Assembly: GCA_029959285.1 (NCBI GenBank)
Contig: JASCOE010000006.1
Span: 1 to 64,000 of the forward strand
Length of the DNA stretch: 64,000 nucleotides
Reading direction: 5' to 3'
Source: Flavobacteriaceae bacterium PS02337
Lineage (GTDB): Bacteria; Bacteroidota; Bacteroidia; Flavobacteriales; Flavobacteriaceae
The position numbers were made by a program, and so were the translations under genes. The number at the start of each line of letters is the position of its first letter. The first letter of the stretch is position 1. The notes beneath the pieces are model-generated. The model searched no databases and had not been told where the DNA came from. It worked only from the letters and a program-made list of their open reading frames with translations. This document shows, piece by piece, positions 61,700 to 64,000 of the stretch.

Positions 61700-62479
61700 A
61701 TGACGAATACGAAAGAATTAAGTGTTGAGGACAAGTTAAGAGCAATATATGATTTACAGCTTATTGACTCTAGAATTGACGAAATCAGAAACGTTAGAGG
61801 AGAACTTCCTTTAGAGGTTGAAGATTTAGAAGATGAAGTTGCAGGTTTAAGCACTCGTTCAGAAAAACTGAAAGGTGAACTTGAAGTGATTGAGGAGCAA
61901 ATCAAAGCGAAGAAAAACGCTATTGATGAGCATAAAGAAGTGATCAAAAAGTACACAAAACAACAAGAATCAGTACGTAACAACAGAGAATTTAATTCTT
62001 TGACAAAAGAGGTTGAGTTTCAAGAATTAGAAATTCAATTGGCTGAAAAGCAAATCAAAGAAATGAAAGCTTCTATCGAGCACAAAAAAGAAGTTATTTC
62101 TAATTTAAAAGAAAAACTTGACGCTAAAAGCTCTCATTTAAAACATAAAAAATCTGAATTAGATGCTATTATGGCTGAAACTCAGAAAGAAGAAACTTTC
62201 TTAACTGAAAAGTCTGCTGAATTTTCTGCTCAAATCGAAGACAGATTATTGGCTGCTTACAACAGAATCAGAAGCAGTGTTCGTAACGGATTAGCTGTAG
62301 TTTCTATTGAAAGAGGAGCTTCTGCTGGATCTTTCTTTACAATTCCACCTCAAACTCAGGTTGAAATTGCTTCAAGAAAGAAAATCATCACTGATGAGCA
62401 TTCAGGAAGAATTTTAGTTGACACTCAATTAGCTGAAGAAGAAAAAGAAAAAATGGAACAATTGTTCTCAAAATTCTAA
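61700..62479 (+). CDS. Coiled-coil protein of the C4 zinc-ribbon family without the cysteines
   Basis: A 259-residue soluble protein: coiled coil from about 20 to 170 (EVIEEQIKAKKNAIDEHKEV), then the C4-type zinc-ribbon region of the DUF164/zf-RING_7 family. In this gene all four Cys positions are changed: RGASAGSFFTIPPQTQVEIA and ITDEHSGRILVD stand in the place of C-x2-C...C-x2-C. The ribbon probably keeps its fold without zinc. It is 3 bp downstream of the Nif3 gene, a pairing common in Bacteroidota, and has a strong terminator (62484-62511). Confidence 0.88.
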   Translation: MTNTKELSVEDKLRAIYDLQLIDSRIDEIRNVRGELPLEVEDLEDEVAGLSTRSEKLKGELEVIEEQIKAKKNAIDEHKEVIKKYTKQQESVRNNREFNSLTKEVEFQELEIQLAEKQIKEMKASIEHKKEVISNLKEKLDAKSSHLKHKKSELDAIMAETQKEETFLTEKSAEFSAQIEDRLLAAYNRIRSSVRNGLAVVSIERGASAGSFFTIPPQTQVEIASRKKIITDEHSGRILVDTQLAEEEKEKMEQLFSKF

Positions 62480-62483
62480 TAAG

Positions 62484-62511
62484 AATCCCGATTTAATCGG
62501 GATTTTTTTTT
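62484..62511 (+). terminator. Terminator of the Nif3/zinc-ribbon operon
   Basis: AATCCCGAT / ATCGGGATT form a 9-bp stem around TTA, followed by eight or more T. Confidence 0.92.
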
Positions 62512-62522
62512 GCATTTATTTT

Positions 62523-62613
62523 TTGCCACGAATAGCACAAATTTTCACTAATTATTTTTAGCCTATAATAATGTGAATAAAAAATTCGTGCTAATTTGTG
62601 TAATTCGTGGCAG
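62523..62613. repeat. Palindromic intergenic repeat (TGCCACGAAT family)
   Basis: TTGCCACGAATAGCACAAAT at 62523-62542 and the inverse ending in AATTTGTGTAATTCGTGGCA near 62592-62611 are near-perfect arms of a 90-bp palindrome. Half of the same sequence recurs inside 43345-43481. No coding frame. Confidence 0.7.
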
Positions 62614-62648
62614 ACCTTTTTTACCTTTACTAAAATAAAATTTAAGTT

Positions 62649-63506
62649 TTGAAAATTAAAAAAGGAATTCGTTTCATCACATTAAAATCTGTTGGATCAT
62701 ATATCAACTTTTTAAGTTATGTTCGTCCGCAGAAAGCGATGGAACTTTCATATGCACTTTTTAGTCAGCCCAGAATTGGGAGATTACAAAAAGAAACACT
62801 TCCAAAGGTTTTAAAAAATACAGAAACAGAAACATTTCATCATAACGATCATCATTTTCAAACGTATATCTGGAAAGGAAATGAAACTAAAATTCTATTA
62901 GTTCACGGTTGGGAAAGCAATGCTTCTCGTTGGAAAAAAACTTTACCACATCTTCAGAAATCTGGAAGTACGATAATTGCCATAGATGCGCCTGCACACG
63001 GACAAAGCAGCGGAAAAGAATTTAATGTTCCGCTTTATGCAGAATTCATTAATAAAGCAGTCGAGAAATATCAACCAACCATTATTATCGGACATTCTAT
63101 TGGAGGCGCTGCTTGTGTGTATCATCAATATTTATTTCCGAATACGAGCATTAATAAAATGGTTATTCTTGGTGCGCCTTCAGATTTGAAGACTTTGATC
63201 GATAATTATATTTCGATGTTGAGTTTGAATAGAAAAATGCTTCCGCTTTTAGAAAACAAATTCATCAATCGTTTCAACTTTAAACTCGAGGATTTTTCAG
63301 GTCAAAAATTTGCATCACAATTTAATATTCCAGGATTGATCGCTCACGATACTTCAGATAAAATTGTGGCTTTCGCCGAAGGGCAAAAAATAGCGAGCAA
63401 TTGGAAAAATAGCCAATTTATAGAAACAAGCGGTTTAGGCCACGGAATGCACGATGACGAATTGTATAATAAAGTGATTGAGTTTTTGTTTGAAGGCACA
63501 AAGTAA
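62649..63506 (+). CDS. Alpha/beta hydrolase
   Basis: A 285-residue hydrolase with a TTG start (62649). Typical fold motifs: TKILLVHGWESNASRWKKTLP, IIAIDAPAHGQSSGKE, nucleophile elbow IIGHSIGGAACVYH (Ser), acid in PGLIAHDTSDKIVAF, and catalytic His in TSGLGHGMHDDE. No signal peptide; an intracellular esterase or lipase-like enzyme of unknown substrate. Confidence 0.88.
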   Translation: MKIKKGIRFITLKSVGSYINFLSYVRPQKAMELSYALFSQPRIGRLQKETLPKVLKNTETETFHHNDHHFQTYIWKGNETKILLVHGWESNASRWKKTLPHLQKSGSTIIAIDAPAHGQSSGKEFNVPLYAEFINKAVEKYQPTIIIGHSIGGAACVYHQYLFPNTSINKMVILGAPSDLKTLIDNYISMLSLNRKMLPLLENKFINRFNFKLEDFSGQKFASQFNIPGLIAHDTSDKIVAFAEGQKIASNWKNSQFIETSGLGHGMHDDELYNKVIEFLFEGTK

Positions 63507-63579
63507 CAAAGGACAAAGGTTCAAAGGTTTTCTGCTTCAACTCATAACTTATAATTCATAACTCATAATTCTCAAAAAA

Positions 63580-63924
63580 ATGATAGCTGTAATTTTTGAA
63601 GTCATTCCAAACCAAGGAAAAAAAGAAGAATATTTAGATATTGCGGCGAATCTAAAACCGGAATTAAGTCATATAGATGGATTTATTTCTATAGAAAGAT
63701 TTCAAAGTTTGGCAGATCCTGGAAAAATTCTGTCTTTATCTTTTTGGAGAGATGAAGAAAGCATTCAACAATGGCGAAATCTAGAAATGCATCGCTCTGC
63801 ACAGTCAAAAGGCAGAAATGAAGTTTTTAAAGATTATCATTTAAGAATCGCAACGGTTGTTCGCGATTACGGAATGTTTGAAAGAAATGAAACTCCAGAG
63901 GATAGTACTGAATTTCATAAGTAA
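63580..63924 (+). CDS. Antibiotic biosynthesis monooxygenase (ABM) family protein
   Basis: A 114-residue protein: MIAVIFEVIPNQGKKEEYLDIAA, IDGFISIERFQSLADPGKILSLSFWRDEESIQQWRN, HRSAQSKGRNEVFKDYHLRIA. This is the dimeric ferredoxin-like ABM fold. Members act on quinones, haem or polyketide substrates; this one cannot be assigned. It stands alone after the hydrolase. Confidence 0.88.
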   Translation: MIAVIFEVIPNQGKKEEYLDIAANLKPELSHIDGFISIERFQSLADPGKILSLSFWRDEESIQQWRNLEMHRSAQSKGRNEVFKDYHLRIATVVRDYGMFERNETPEDSTEFHK

Positions 63925-63968
63925 GTTACAGATATTCAAATGTTTTCTTTTGGTAGTATATGCCCAGT

Positions 63969-64000
63969 TTTGTCATTCCGAGAAACGAGGAATCTCCACA
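63969..64000. repeat. Start of a Bacteroidota intergenic repeat (cut by the window end)
   Basis: TTTGTCATTCCGAGAAACG and GAGGAATCTCCACA are, from memory, a repeat sequence common between genes in Bacteroidota. Only the first half is visible. Confidence 0.5.

Noticed and set aside
63505-63580. Direct repeats CATAACTTATAATTCATAACTC as an array
   Set aside because: Short, irregular and AT-rich, with no spacers; likely simple sequence.

Overview
The window looks like a chromosomal segment of a Flavobacterium-type bacterium (Bacteroidota, Flavobacteriia). The evidence is low GC, start regions with little Shine-Dalgarno signal, promoter-like TAnnTTTG boxes, and typical flavobacterial genes and neighbourhoods: parA-parB-DUF5683-dapB-lepB-wbqC, then rhomboids-mutL-ribH-TPR-recF, murB, lipA and lpxK. 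No rRNA, tRNA or CRISPR array was seen. The identification comes from reading the sequence, not from a database search.

Layout. (1) 1-4936, minus strand, higher GC: the truncated start of an IS3-type transposase OrfA at the left edge, then part of a plasmid/ICE maintenance module: PRTRC proteins B, F-like, C and E, a small unknown protein, a DUF932 protein and a mobile-element SSB. The PRTRC F-like gene appears to carry a one-base frameshift. (2) 4937-5604: a 668-bp gene-free spacer with several inverted repeats and three copies of TTAGACGAAT. (3) 5605-25733, plus strand: a 20-kb copper/silver resistance island. It holds a Cys/His-rich secreted peptide, four DUF3347 proteins (one with an HMA-like domain, one with a heavy-metal-binding domain), a beta-propeller lipoprotein, a haem-binding-type protein, a CusA-like RND pump split by a frameshift, an outer-membrane channel, two CusB-like adaptors, a CopA-type P1B ATPase, a nuclease-like protein, a DUF2911 protein, a DUF305 protein and a multicopper oxidase with a CopB-like C-terminal region. 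The HMBD motif (YxCxMHP...CPxCGM) occurs six times in five proteins. (4) 25734-26612: an intergenic zone with a terminator, a candidate structured ncRNA of about 200 nt with its own terminator, a REP-like palindrome and a second terminator. (5) 26613-64000: ordinary chromosome with cell-wall, cofactor, DNA-maintenance and envelope genes, a YoeB-type toxin-antitoxin pair directly upstream of lpxK, and several families of palindromic intergenic repeats.

How the genes fit together. The island forms a plausible cytoplasm-to-outside copper route. CopA would move Cu(I) into the periplasm. HMBD and DUF3347 proteins could bind or hand over the metal, the multicopper oxidase would oxidise Cu(I), and the Cus-type RND-adaptor-channel pump would expel it. 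No recognisable metal regulator (CusRS, CueR, CsoR or CopY) lies in the window, so control must come from elsewhere or from an unrecognised system. The TTAGACGAAT boxes are one candidate operator. The two likely frameshifts (PRTRC F-like, cusA) are both in the mobile half and both in short A/T runs, so sequencing error and real decay both remain possible.
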